Positions 8,330 to 17,508 are shown, numbered from the stretch's first letter. The stretch is 64,000 nt of DNA from MWCO01 sp964488865 (GCA_964488865.1 CAZAWR010000043.1:1-64000), one strand, 5' to 3'. Notes: generated from the sequence alone by a model not told the origin. A program made the numbers and translations.

Positions 8330-9519
8330 TTCCCGTCGGCCTCCAGTCCGCGATCGCGCGTCTGAGCCGCAACCAGCGGCGTGCGCTCGTCGCGGTCGCC
8401 CTTTTGGCGCTCGTGGTCGGTCCGAAAGCTTGCAGCTACGCTACATACCGCCCTGCCCACGTGGCAGCCTCGCACCCCGAGGTGCGGGAGGACCTCACGG
8501 CCCGGGGTCGCTACCTGGCCTTTCGCGTCGCAGATCTCACGACCGGCGAGATGCCGTGGTACCTGCCGGACCAGTTCAAGGGCGAATGGCTTGCCGTGAC
8601 GTACTCCATGACGGCGATAGCCATGGCCAACCTCGCGTTCCTCTATCCCGATAGGGTTGGTGAGGCGAGGGAGACCATCGACCGGCTCGCCCACGCCATG
8701 CTGGGAGAAGACGTCAGGGGCTTCGACGCGGCCTTGTGGAACGAGGACCCGCTGTCCTCCCTCGACGGACCGAACGGGCACATCGGGTACCTCGGACACC
8801 TCGAGGTCGTTCTCCTTGCCCAGCAGTACGTGGGGGGAAGCTCCGAGCACGCGAAGCTCTCTCGGGACGTAGCCCTGGCGTTGCATCGTCGCATGATGGC
8901 GAGCCCTTCGCTTCACGCGGAGACCTATCCGGGGCAGACCTTCGTGGCGGACAACACGGTGGTGGTGGCTTGCCTCGCGCTCGCGCAGCGCCTGTACCCC
9001 GATGACCGCCTGGACCTCTCGGAGCCGTGGGTTCGACGCGTCCAGAAGGACTATCTCGACGCGAGCACGGGGCTGATGGTGTTTCGGATCGCGGGCGACG
9101 GCGCGGTGATCGAGGCGAGCCGCGGGTCGGGGGTCGCGTGGGGCGTGTTCTACCTGAGTTACGCCAGCAAGAGCTTTGCGGAGCAACAGCACCGTCAGCT
9201 TCAGGCGATGATGGGGAGTCGGGTGCTCGGGGGGGTGCATGGCATTCGCGAGTACCCGAAGGGGCAAGAGTGGGGCGGCGACGTGGATTCCGGTCCCGTG
9301 GTGTTCGGCCTGAGCCCGTCGGGAACTGGCTTCGCGATTGCTGGCGCGACCGTCGCGGGCGACGACGTGGGAAAGCTGGAGTTGCTGCGAACGGCCGAGT
9401 TGGTGGGAACGACCTTGGGTACGGGGGCGGGGCGGAGATACGTGCTGTCGCCGCTGGTGGGCGATGCGATCCTGCTCGCGATGCGGACCGTGACCCCGTG
9501 GGACAAGCCGTTGATGTGA
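8326..9519 (+). CDS. Membrane-anchored hypothetical protein, possible alpha/alpha-toroid fold
   Basis: The GTG at 8326 is preceded by GGAGG at 8311-8315 and overlaps the previous stop by 4 nt, so it is preferred over an ATG 21 nt upstream. The 397-residue product has one N-terminal membrane helix (ALVAVALLALVV) and a large helical domain with aromatic and His-rich motifs (GHIGYLGHLE, ADNTVVVACLAL, SRGSGVAWGVFYLSYA). Repeated helix pairs of this kind suggest an alpha/alpha barrel, as in some glycosidases and in linalool dehydratase-like enzymes, but I cannot assign a family. Operon pairing with the HD protein is clear; the function is unknown. Confidence 0.65.
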   Translation: MIPVGLQSAIARLSRNQRRALVAVALLALVVGPKACSYATYRPAHVAASHPEVREDLTARGRYLAFRVADLTTGEMPWYLPDQFKGEWLAVTYSMTAIAMANLAFLYPDRVGEARETIDRLAHAMLGEDVRGFDAALWNEDPLSSLDGPNGHIGYLGHLEVVLLAQQYVGGSSEHAKLSRDVALALHRRMMASPSLHAETYPGQTFVADNTVVVACLALAQRLYPDDRLDLSEPWVRRVQKDYLDASTGLMVFRIAGDGAVIEASRGSGVAWGVFYLSYASKSFAEQQHRQLQAMMGSRVLGGVHGIREYPKGQEWGGDVDSGPVVFGLSPSGTGFAIAGATVAGDDVGKLELLRTAELVGTTLGTGAGRRYVLSPLVGDAILLAMRTVTPWDKPLM

Positions 9520-9587
9520 GACGTGAGCAGGTCTTGGGAACCTGAGGGGGCGTGCGTGGGCACGGCGTTGCGGTGCTCGAGGCTAGG

Positions 9588-9603
9588 CTTGACGGGCGTC
9601 AAG
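9588..9603. terminator. Inverted repeat at a convergent gene end
   Basis: CTTGACG and CGTCAAG form 7-bp arms with a 2-nt centre, overlapping the stop codon of the minus-strand lipoprotein gene and lying 69 bp beyond the end of the plus-strand gene at 9519. There is no T-tract on either side. It is a weak candidate for a bidirectional transcription-end signal. Confidence 0.25.
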
Positions 9604-10876
9604 GATTCTTCGCGGGGGCGAGTCCTGCCAGATACTTGTCCGCGTGGTCGGCATCTTCGTCGATCCAGGCCACTCTCCATCCCTGTTCGCCATGCTCGAG
9701 GTACAGGTAGGCGAAGTCGCACTCCGATGGCTGGACCGGCGCGGCTTTCATGCCGCCGAGGGGAGCCGCTGGGAATGCCATCCACGGGCCACGATGGACT
9801 TTCCGTTCGGACCGGGGGGAGGGCTCGAAGGAGGTGGATGGGCACAGCACGGATACGCCTGCAACCGCGCGGAGCGCCTTGGTCCTCACGGGACCGGACC
9901 GGGCCACGCGGAACTTGCGCCCTGCCTGGCCCGCGAAGGACGCACACTCTCCCTTCCAGCAGTCGGCTGACGCGAGCTGTTGCTGCGCGGCGGTGTTGCC
10001 GGCGTTCGCGGCCTCGAGATAGCGCCGGACGGTGGCATCGGGGGCCGTCAGCGGGGTCGCGGGAGCGGGATTCGCGGCCGTGGCTGTCGCCGGGGAGGGA
10101 ATCGCCGCGGGGTTATCGCCCGCCGCGCGCGACGGTTCGCCTCGCGCCGCCACACGGTCGCCCTCGAGGGGGATCACCTCGATTCGCAGCAACGCCGCGC
10201 ACCCATCCGGCGGCTCCGTGTCCTTCGACGAGCTTGCGTCGCAGGCTTCCGATCTTCCGTCCGTGGCGAGGACTTCCTGGCTCGAGGACGATGTCGCCGA
10301 GGCCCCTACGCCCGCCACGCTCGCGCCTCCACCCTGGCTTCCGGCAGCCGCCGAGAAGAACTCGAACGCGCCTACGCTCAATCCCCCCAAGATGTGCGTC
10401 GCCCCATCGCACAGCCCCTCGAGCTCGCTCTTCGCCACCTCGATGCGGTCCGACTGGTACGTGCCCACGAGCGTCATGTTGACCCCGAGCTCTCCGCCAC
10501 TGCGCAGCTTGCCCTCGAGCGACGCCGCGCCAATGGGCATCGACGCCCACAGTTCGTCTTCGTTGCGGATGCGCAACGAGTCACTCTTCGGGGAGACAGA
10601 CGTGTACCGATAGCTGCCGGGGGCATGGCAGCGGGTCAGCAGCTCGAGCTCGCACCCGTCGTAGCGCACTACCACGAGACCTTGCCGGGAGCGTGTCTCG
10701 AGCGAGGCGCGGTCGGCGGAGGGCCACTCGACGATGAGGGGGGTGGACTGACTCTTGCGAACCTTGCAGGTTGTCTGGTCCTTGGGGGTGAAGGCGGGCG
10801 CGGAGGGGGTGAGGTTGCTTCCGCCGCAGCCGCAGGCGAACACAGCGAGAACGGCAAGGGGAGTGAGCTTGCGCAT
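9599..10876 (-). CDS. Lipoprotein of unknown function
   Basis: The 425-residue product has a lipoprotein signal peptide (AVFACGC) that fixes the ATG at 10876. The mature N-terminal half (residues 25-200) contains a compact domain with three Cys (TTCKV, YDGCELELLTRC) and a Gly/Ser-rich helical stretch that could insert into a membrane (GGLSVGAFEFFSAAAG). A Pro/Ala-rich linker follows, and then a C-terminal 130-residue domain with paired Cys and an acidic end. I do not recognise the family. It diverges from the acyl-CoA synthetase gene across about 200 bp in which I see no clear promoter. Confidence 0.7.
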   Translation of the reverse strand: MRKLTPLAVLAVFACGCGGSNLTPSAPAFTPKDQTTCKVRKSQSTPLIVEWPSADRASLETRSRQGLVVVRYDGCELELLTRCHAPGSYRYTSVSPKSDSLRIRNEDELWASMPIGAASLEGKLRSGGELGVNMTLVGTYQSDRIEVAKSELEGLCDGATHILGGLSVGAFEFFSAAAGSQGGGASVAGVGASATSSSSQEVLATDGRSEACDASSSKDTEPPDGCAALLRIEVIPLEGDRVAARGEPSRAAGDNPAAIPSPATATAANPAPATPLTAPDATVRRYLEAANAGNTAAQQQLASADCWKGECASFAGQAGRKFRVARSGPVRTKALRAVAGVSVLCPSTSFEPSPRSERKVHRGPWMAFPAAPLGGMKAAPVQPSECDFAYLYLEHGEQGWRVAWIDEDADHADKYLAGLAPAKNP

Positions 10877-11077
10877 GGCCGTTGAGAATACGCTTCGCTT
10901 CGGGTGGTGGGAAGGCCACCGAGGCGGGGGGGCGGGTGCTTGAGGTTCGCGTCGAGCCGGTGAGGTTCGATTCACCCACGCGTCCTGGCGTGTCCAGCCG
11001 CATGGTGTAGGATGGCCTGCACCAGGAATGGAGACCGTGGCTCATCGGATACGGTGCGAGTGAGGGACGCAACGCCG

Positions 11078-13288
11078 ATGGATGGAACCCGAGGGCCGGC
11101 GAGGCTGGCCTCGAAAGACGTGGCACCCATGAGAAACAGCATGGAGACGATGCTCGCACCCCGCTCGATCGCGTTGATCGGTGCGTCTCGGCGACGAGAG
11201 ACCGTGGGAGGCGTCCTCTTCCGCAACCTGCTTCAGAGCGGGTTCGCAGGACCCGTGTACCCCGTGAACCCGACGGCCGATGTGGTTCAGTCGGTGCACG
11301 CTTATGCGAGCATCGGCGACGTGCCGGACGAGGTGGACCTCGCGATTTTGGCCGTGCCTGCGGAGCATGCGGTGGAGGCGCTGGAAGCGTGTGGACGCAA
11401 AGGGGTTCGGTCTGCGGTGGTCATCAGCGCGGGGTTCAAGGAGACCGGGGAGGAGGGGGCGCGGCGAGAGCGAGCGCTCGCCGCCACGGCCCAGCGCTAC
11501 GGCATGCGCTTGCTCGGGCCCAACTGCCTCGGCCTTCTCAACACCGCGCCGGACGTGCGTCTGAACGCCACCTTCGCGGGGAGCTTTCCCAAGCCAGGCC
11601 CGGTGAGCTTCGCATCCCAGAGTGGAGCGCTCGGTGCGGTCGTGCTCCAGCTGGCGGCGCGCCGCAACATCGGCTTTGCGTCGTTCGTGAGCCTCGGCAA
11701 CAAGTGCGACGTGTCCGGCAACGACTTGCTCGAGTACTGGGAGCATGACGACCGGACGCGTGTGATCCTGCTTTACTTGGAGTCTTTCGGCAATCCCCGG
11801 CGGTTCACGCAGATCGCGCGGCGCGTCGCGCGAACCAAGCCGATCGTGGCGGTCAAGAGCGGTCGGAGCAAGGCGGGGAGGCGCGCAGCCGAATCCCACA
11901 CGGGGGCACTTGCCGGTACCGACGTGGCTGTGGCCGCGTTGCTCCGCCAGGCAGGGGTCATCCGGGTGGACACCACCGAGGAGTTGTTCGACACCGCGAT
12001 GCTGCTCGCCTTCCAGCCGCTGCCTCGCGGGCGAAGGGTCGGAATCATCACCAACGCCGGTGGTCCTGGCATTCTCGCGAGCGACGCGTGCGAGAACTTC
12101 GGGCTCGAACTCCCCGCGTTGGCGCCCGAGACCGTGCTGACGCTCAAGACCTTCCTGCCCAGGGAAGCCAGCCTCCGCAACCCGGTGGACATGATCGCGT
12201 CCGCCACGGCCGAGCACTACGGTCTCGCGGTGAGCGCGTTGCTGCGGGACCCGAGCGTGGACTCCCTGCTCGTGATCTTCGTGCCCCCTCTCATGGTGGA
12301 GACAAGGGACGTTGCGAGAGCCATCGCTAGTGCATCCGCCAACGCAAACAAGCCCGTCATCTCCTGCTACATGGGCACCCACGGCTTTCCCGACGGTCTC
12401 TGGACCAAAGGCGAAGTGCCCGTTCGCATCCCGTCCTACCGCTTCCCCGAGTCCGCGGTACGCGCGATCCGGCGCGCCGTCGCTTACTCCGCTTGGCTCT
12501 CCGTGGCGGATAGCCCCATCCCCACTGTGGAGGTCGACGTCGGCCTCGCTTCGGCCACCGTCGAGGCTTGCCGCGACGCCCTCAGCACCGAGGAAGAACC
12601 CGTGTGGCTCGACGCCTCCGACGTCCCACGGCTGCTCAGTGCCTACGGCATCCATACCCCCGAGAGCGCGGTTGCGACATCGCCCGAGCGTGCGGCGCAG
12701 ATCGCTGCGGACCTGGGCTTCCCCGTCGCCCTCAAGGTCGTATCCGACCGCATCATCCACAAGACCGACGTGGGGGGGGTCATCCTCGATCGGCGGGACC
12801 CGGAGGAGGTGCGTCGCGGCTTCGACAGCATCGTGGCCAAGGCGCGGGCTGCTGGCCTCGAAGACAGTGTGCAGGGCGTGCTCGTGCAACGATACCTGAG
12901 CGAGGGCGTGGAAGCCGTCATCGGAACGACCCTCGACCCGGCCTTTGGTCCCCTGATCATGTTCGGGCTCGGGGGTGCCTATGTAGAGCTCATGCGCGAC
13001 GTGGTGTTTCGGTTGCACCCGATGACGGAGTACGACATCGACTCGATGATCCGAGAGGTGCGCGCTTACGACCTGCTGAAGGGCTATCGCGGAAGTCCCC
13101 CTGCCGACGTCGCGGCGTTGCGAGACCTTCTAGCCCGGGTGAGCCAGATGCTCACGGATCTTCCCGAGCTCATCGAAATGGACCTGAACCCCGTCAAGAT
13201 CCTCCCCGCCTGCCGCGGCTGCGTCGTCGTCGATGCTCGCATCCGGCTCGCCAATGCGCCCATGGGCGGGACGAAGGGACCGTGCTAG
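11078..13288 (+). CDS. ADP-forming acyl-CoA synthetase (acetate-CoA ligase type), fused subunits
   Basis: The three domains appear in order: a CoA-binding Rossmann domain (IALIGAS near residue 35), a succinyl-CoA-ligase-like domain with the phosphohistidine motif ESHTGALAG (His about 274), and a C-terminal ATP-grasp_5 domain (KVVSDRIIHKTDVGGV through MDLNPVK). The enzyme would interconvert an acyl-CoA, ADP and phosphate with the free acid, CoA and ATP in the cytoplasm. No GNAT domain is attached, so it is not a Pat-type lysine acetyltransferase. The ATG at 11078 has GAGGGA 10 nt upstream; the ATG at 11129 is a shorter alternative nearer the conserved start. The gene is probably transcribed with the next two. 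Confidence 0.9.
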   Translation: MDGTRGPARLASKDVAPMRNSMETMLAPRSIALIGASRRRETVGGVLFRNLLQSGFAGPVYPVNPTADVVQSVHAYASIGDVPDEVDLAILAVPAEHAVEALEACGRKGVRSAVVISAGFKETGEEGARRERALAATAQRYGMRLLGPNCLGLLNTAPDVRLNATFAGSFPKPGPVSFASQSGALGAVVLQLAARRNIGFASFVSLGNKCDVSGNDLLEYWEHDDRTRVILLYLESFGNPRRFTQIARRVARTKPIVAVKSGRSKAGRRAAESHTGALAGTDVAVAALLRQAGVIRVDTTEELFDTAMLLAFQPLPRGRRVGIITNAGGPGILASDACENFGLELPALAPETVLTLKTFLPREASLRNPVDMIASATAEHYGLAVSALLRDPSVDSLLVIFVPPLMVETRDVARAIASASANANKPVISCYMGTHGFPDGLWTKGEVPVRIPSYRFPESAVRAIRRAVAYSAWLSVADSPIPTVEVDVGLASATVEACRDALSTEEEPVWLDASDVPRLLSAYGIHTPESAVATSPERAAQIAADLGFPVALKVVSDRIIHKTDVGGVILDRRDPEEVRRGFDSIVAKARAAGLEDSVQGVLVQRYLSEGVEAVIGTTLDPAFGPLIMFGLGGAYVELMRDVVFRLHPMTEYDIDSMIREVRAYDLLKGYRGSPPADVAALRDLLARVSQMLTDLPELIEMDLNPVKILPACRGCVVVDARIRLANAPMGGTKGPC

Positions 13289-13303
13289 GTCCCCATACCG
13301 GCC

Positions 13304-13726
13304 ATGCCTGATCCGTCTTCCTCCGCGCGGCCTCACATCGTCGCGAACTTCGTCCTGCAGATCCTCATGCTCGTTGGACACCTGCTGCTCGGCATCAGCG
13401 CCGTCGTCAATGCCGTGCTCTTCTTCTACGGCGACGCTGGCTGGGGACCCTACGCGGCGGATGCCTTCGACCAGGGCCGGCGCGTCGGCAACGTGATCGC
13501 CATCATCGCCGTGGCGCTCTGGTCCGCCGTCGGCATTGTATGGACTCCTCTGAACGCCTATGGACTCTGGAACCGACGCCCCTGGGCTCGCAGCAGCACC
13601 TCCGCGTACTGGCTCCTGTCCGTCGCCACGATCTGTCTGATTCCCTTCTCCCTCTACGGTCTGCTTAGCTTGGGCCGCGCGGACGTGCGCGAGGCCTTGG
13701 ACCAAGACACCCCAGAGTCGTCATGA
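13304..13726 (+). CDS. Small membrane protein, three transmembrane helices
   Basis: This 140-residue protein has hydrophobic helices at about 13-40, 60-85 and 99-123 and a short acidic tail. It follows the acyl-CoA synthetase gene by 15 nt, and its stop overlaps the next start by 4 nt (ATGA at 13723-13726). I do not recognise the family. The small size and lack of polar residues in the helices argue against a transporter acting alone. Confidence 0.65.
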   Translation: MPDPSSSARPHIVANFVLQILMLVGHLLLGISAVVNAVLFFYGDAGWGPYAADAFDQGRRVGNVIAIIAVALWSAVGIVWTPLNAYGLWNRRPWARSSTSAYWLLSVATICLIPFSLYGLLSLGRADVREALDQDTPESS

Positions 13727-14277
13727 GCGCTGCTCTCACACCGATGAGCGACCCGTTCACCGTCGAGCTCCACGCCTTCGGTCTCGGCCTGATGCTGTAC
13801 TCGCCGGTTGTCGAGGCGCTGCTCGAGGAAGGCCACGACTACATGCCCGCGGATGAGAACCTGGCTGTTCCTCTGCAAACATTGGTCGATCGGGACCAAC
13901 GCGTCGTTTTGCTGGGCACCGGCTCGCCACAACTCGACTACGTGGTGCACGTCTGGCGTGGCGCACCCCCCGTCGACCTCGTCGAACGTGCTGCCTCGCA
14001 CGTCCGCTTCGGACTGGACGTCGCAGGCGGAGAGCTTCGCCTGCGAGATGGCTACGACCCGATGGAGTGGCGAACGGAAGGCGACAGCGTGCGGCGTGTG
14101 CCCATGCCCGACGGGTACTACGCAGTCGATGGGCTCTGGGTCCCTGACGACCAGGACGCGATGATCGTGCACCTGTTCTTCTTGCGTACGGAGGAGCGCT
14201 TGGCCGGGACCGGGTGGCCGTTCCTCGAATACGTCGTTCTCGACCGAGCTTCCCGGCCGAGGAACGGGGACACATGA
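13723..14277 (+). CDS. Hypothetical soluble protein
   Basis: The 184-residue acidic protein is coupled to the preceding membrane protein by a 4-nt overlap. It has no signal or membrane segment. Alternating hydrophobic strands (VVLLGTGS, DYVVHVWRG, AMIVHLFFLRTE) suggest a beta-sandwich. In size and charge it recalls immunity or ComJ-like small proteins, but I cannot support a family call. The start at 13723 gives the overlap; an in-frame ATG lies 7 codons further on. Confidence 0.6.
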   Translation: MSAALTPMSDPFTVELHAFGLGLMLYSPVVEALLEEGHDYMPADENLAVPLQTLVDRDQRVVLLGTGSPQLDYVVHVWRGAPPVDLVERAASHVRFGLDVAGGELRLRDGYDPMEWRTEGDSVRRVPMPDGYYAVDGLWVPDDQDAMIVHLFFLRTEERLAGTGWPFLEYVVLDRASRPRNGDT

Positions 14278-14371
14278 AACGCAGGCGATCGCCCGAGGAC
14301 AGCCGCAGGTAGGTTGCCGACGCCACGTCGCGGGAACCAACTGCCTCCGTCGTTGTCGCTTCTTCATCGCG

Positions 14372-15028
14372 ATGGTTCGGGCAGTTGTTCTGGTTGGAAT
14401 CTTCCTCGCCTACCGGATTGCGGATCGGGTGTGCCAGGGGTTTGCCGACGGCGACGCCTGGCGTGCGTGGGTTTCTCCAGTCGTCTTGTGGCTGGGATGC
14501 GCGATTGGTGCGCGCTCCGTCTTGCCCTCGCGTGGGACGGGATCGGCCCGCTGGCTGTGGGCGGTGCGCTTGGGTGTCGCGACACTTGGGGGCGTGGTGG
14601 CCGCCTTCGGCTTGCTCGTGCCGCCGTCGCCGACACGCTTCGAAGCGAGTCCGCTCGACACGCTCGCGCTGTTGTCCGTTGTGCCCCTCGCCGAGGAGGT
14701 GTTCTTTCGAGGCGTCCTGCTCGCGTTTCTGCGAGAGCGTCTGGGCACGCTCTGGGCGGTGGTGGTCGTTTCGGTCCTCTTCGCCGTGGCGCACGTCCCC
14801 TTCGGTGCTCCTGGGCCGATGTTCGTGCTCTCGCTTCTGTGCTGTGGGGCCGCTCTCGCCGGACGTTCGGTGCTGTGGGCCGTGGCTGTGCACGCGCTCT
14901 GGAACGGGTGGGTTGTCGTGCACCACCTCTCTTTCGACCAGGCCCGGTTCGGAGTCGCTGTCGCCATGGGAATCATGGCGGTTGGCCTGGCCGCCGCAGT
15001 GCCGCTTGTTCGTAGGAGGGAAGCATGA
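14372..15028 (+). CDS. CPBP family intramembrane glutamic endopeptidase
   Basis: This 218-residue polytopic membrane protein has all the motifs of the Abi/CAAX-protease-like CPBP family: EEVFFRG (Glu108, Glu109, Arg113), FAVAH (His141) and HALWNG (His174, Asn178). Family members cleave membrane-embedded or peptide substrates and in bacteria are often linked to peptide export, bacteriocin immunity or processing. The gene overlaps the radical SAM gene by 4 nt (ATGA at 15025-15028), which makes joint function likely. It starts 94 bp after the preceding gene. The substrate is unknown. Confidence 0.88.
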   Translation: MVRAVVLVGIFLAYRIADRVCQGFADGDAWRAWVSPVVLWLGCAIGARSVLPSRGTGSARWLWAVRLGVATLGGVVAAFGLLVPPSPTRFEASPLDTLALLSVVPLAEEVFFRGVLLAFLRERLGTLWAVVVVSVLFAVAHVPFGAPGPMFVLSLLCCGAALAGRSVLWAVAVHALWNGWVVVHHLSFDQARFGVAVAMGIMAVGLAAAVPLVRRREA

Positions 15029-16407
15029 ACCTCCCGAGCCTTCACGGGCGCGCGATTGCCCCGACGTTGCATGCGGTCGAGGGACGCGAGCACTTGCTGG
15101 TCTGGGGCGATCAGGGCGAGTGGCTCCTCGTGGATGAGGGTTGTGCCGCGCTGTTGACGGAATTGACACCGGGCAGGACGCTCGACCAGTCCGTGAGCGA
15201 GGCCGCGGCTCGCGGGTTGGGAGAGGTGTCTGGGTTGCGCGAGAGCGTATCGGCCATCTGGCGAGTGCTCGTGGGTCGTGGCTTGGTCGAGGGCGCGGCC
15301 CCGACGAAGGACCTCGCGACGGACGCCACGCGCATCTGCAACGTCACGATGAACCTGACGAATCGCTGCAACCTTCGCTGTGCGTGGTGTTACAACGGTC
15401 TTCGCAAGACCCGGGAGGCGAGCGCGGCCGAGGTCATGGGCGCGCTGCGGCGCGGTCGCGGTACCCTGTCGGACAGCGCTTCCCTGATCGTTCTCGGGGG
15501 AGAACCGTTCGTGCGATTCGACGCCCTCGTGGAGGTTCTGGACGGGGCTTCCGACCTGTTTCGGCCGCGTGTGCTGGTGTCGACCAACGGCACCGTGGTT
15601 CGACCCGAGCACGCGAAGGAGCTCGCGACACGGCACGTGGAAGTGCAAGTTTCGATCGACAGTCCGGACCCTACCGAGCACGACGGCGTGCGTGGGCCTG
15701 GGGCGTTCGAGCGATCCTTGCGTGGCATACGGCACCTCGTGGCAGCCGGCGTGCCGACGATCTTGAGCATGGTGTACTCCTCACGGACGTGGTCTCGGTT
15801 CGAGGCCTACCTCGACATGGCTCGGCGCCTGGGGGTGCAGGAGGCCCGCTTCATCCCGCTGCGGCTCGTGGGGCAGGGGACGGCACACCGGGAGCTCCTG
15901 CCCGATCAAGCCGTGGCATTCGATCACTTGCTCGACGTGGCGGCTCGCCGTCCGGACCTGCGTTCTCTGCTTGGGCGCGACTACTTTTCGATCCTGGTGA
16001 AGCAATGCGCGCGGTCCACGAAGCGGGCGAGCTGCGGCGTGGGGGACCAAGTCCTCTTCGTGGATGCCGACGGGTCCCTGTACCCTTGTCCGAACCACGT
16101 ATCCCCGGCGATGCGGGTGGGCTCGCTGCTGGAGGGGGACCTTGCGACGACGCTAGCGCGGTCCCCGGTCTTGCGTGGCATTCGGGAGACGTACCGCGTG
16201 GAGCGTTACGACGGATGCGCTAGGTGTGTGTTTCGTCGGTGGTGTGCGGGGGATTGCCGGGGCGAGGTGATTGCGGCGGGGCTCGGGCCATGGGCGCCCT
16301 CCGTTCACTGCGAAGAGCTGAAGAAGATTCACCTGCGGGCGTTGTGGCTCGCGGCGCGGCGTGACCCACGATTGACCATCACGGCAACGGACTCTCTTTC
16401 CTGTTGA
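15025..16407 (+). CDS. Radical SAM/SPASM maturase with PqqD-like N-terminal domain
   Basis: Residues 1-90 resemble a PqqD/RRE peptide-recognition domain (LLVDEGCAALLTEL through LVGRGLVEG). The radical SAM core has CNLRCAWC (Cys115, 119, 122) and GGEP at 158-161. The C-terminal SPASM domain has Cys337 and Cys355, then C-x2-C-x5-C-x3-C at 398-411 and Cys429, which is the classic layout for two auxiliary Fe-S clusters. Such proteins modify ribosomally made peptides or a partner protein. No short precursor is obvious next to it; the downstream gene starts 9 nt after its stop, and the CPBP protease gene overlaps its start. A peptide-maturation role is inferred from the domains and context. Confidence 0.87.
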   Translation: MNLPSLHGRAIAPTLHAVEGREHLLVWGDQGEWLLVDEGCAALLTELTPGRTLDQSVSEAAARGLGEVSGLRESVSAIWRVLVGRGLVEGAAPTKDLATDATRICNVTMNLTNRCNLRCAWCYNGLRKTREASAAEVMGALRRGRGTLSDSASLIVLGGEPFVRFDALVEVLDGASDLFRPRVLVSTNGTVVRPEHAKELATRHVEVQVSIDSPDPTEHDGVRGPGAFERSLRGIRHLVAAGVPTILSMVYSSRTWSRFEAYLDMARRLGVQEARFIPLRLVGQGTAHRELLPDQAVAFDHLLDVAARRPDLRSLLGRDYFSILVKQCARSTKRASCGVGDQVLFVDADGSLYPCPNHVSPAMRVGSLLEGDLATTLARSPVLRGIRETYRVERYDGCARCVFRRWCAGDCRGEVIAAGLGPWAPSVHCEELKKIHLRALWLAARRDPRLTITATDSLSC

Positions 16408-16416
16408 GGTGCCCCC

Positions 16417-17508
16417 ATGGAGATATTCAACGCAAGCATTGCCGAGGTCGCCGACACGTTTCTCCACCCGGGGTACATGTCCGCCTACGTGGAAGTCACG
16501 GCGCCGGTGTCGATGACGGCGGCGATCGTGCCGGTGGACAAGGAGCCGGTGATGCAGGTGGACATGGCGCAGGCGTTGAAGCTGACGGAGGCCTTGCGGG
16601 AACCCACGGGCGTCGTGTCCGGATCGATGGCCCCGCCTGTCGACGGCTTCCCTGTGTTCGCTGTGTTGCTCGTGGCGACGGCTGCCCTGCTTGCCGTGTG
16701 GATGGCCCACGCTCTGCGCATGAACCGTGGCTCGCCTCGGCTTCTTGGAGTGCTGGCGTCGGCGGCGCTTCTTGCCGTGGGTGCGTGCGGGCGGGAGTCT
16801 GCGCCGGAGGGCACCGGGCCGCCTGGTTCGGCGAGCGCACCGCGAGTCAGTCGTGCGGTGGAAATGGCTCCGGACGTCCCGTTCGCCCACCCGCGGCTGG
16901 CGACCCAAGCCATCCTTCATGGGCTCATCAGCGACGCCCTCGCGTGCTCTCTCGCACCCGAGATCGAGAGTCTTGCGACCGTGCGCGCGCAGGTCGGTCT
17001 TCCCGGACCGAACAAGACGGCTGGCATGCGATGGGCTGTCGCCAACTTCGAAGACGACGGGTGGGGACGGCCTTTCCGCTTTCGTGTTCTCGCCAAGGAC
17101 CGCTTCGAGGTGACGAGCGCCGCGGAAGACGACGCCTTCGACACGGGCGACGACATCTCTCTCGAGGTTCGTCGAGCGGGCTCCTACACCTGGCCGAGCC
17201 AGCTACGCGGCTTCTTCCTGCGCCGGGATCGCGGCGACGTGGGCGTCAGCTTCCACCGTTGCGGGCCCGAGGGAGCGCGCAAGGGGTGGATCAATCCATC
17301 GGTGTTGACGGCGAGAGGGCTGCGGAGCGACGCCCTGTTCGGGGTGATTCAGGCGAAGGACTTCCCAGCGTCGAAGCGGGACGCCATGGACAAGAGGCTC
17401 GCGAGCCACGTGGCCGACGACAGGAAGGACGCGCTGATACTCATGGTGTTCGACCCGAAGGACATCGGCAAGCCCGTGCTTCGGAAGATCCACGTGTTGG
17501 ATTGGTAG
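16417..17508 (+). CDS. Membrane/lipoprotein with unusual N-terminal extension; candidate partner of the radical SAM enzyme
   Basis: One uninterrupted frame of 363 codons starts 9 nt after the radical SAM stop, with GAGG overlapping that stop codon. Residues 1-77 are polar and contain no Cys; 78-100 form a transmembrane helix. At residue 102 a second Met begins what looks like a complete lipoprotein signal (lipobox AVGAC) followed by a 240-residue periplasmic domain. The product is therefore either a two-span protein or a separate lipoprotein starting at 16720 with an extra coding segment in front. Third-position GC bias continues across the first 100 codons, so they are truly coding. The mature domain is of no known family. 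The N-terminal part may be the maturase substrate. Confidence 0.65.
   Translation: MEIFNASIAEVADTFLHPGYMSAYVEVTAPVSMTAAIVPVDKEPVMQVDMAQALKLTEALREPTGVVSGSMAPPVDGFPVFAVLLVATAALLAVWMAHALRMNRGSPRLLGVLASAALLAVGACGRESAPEGTGPPGSASAPRVSRAVEMAPDVPFAHPRLATQAILHGLISDALACSLAPEIESLATVRAQVGLPGPNKTAGMRWAVANFEDDGWGRPFRFRVLAKDRFEVTSAAEDDAFDTGDDISLEVRRAGSYTWPSQLRGFFLRRDRGDVGVSFHRCGPEGARKGWINPSVLTARGLRSDALFGVIQAKDFPASKRDAMDKRLASHVADDRKDALILMVFDPKDIGKPVLRKIHVLDW

Noticed and set aside
10955..10985. GTTCGATTC resembling a tRNA T-loop
   Set aside because: The flanking bases do not form a T-stem, and no acceptor or anticodon stem is found within tRNA distance on either strand.
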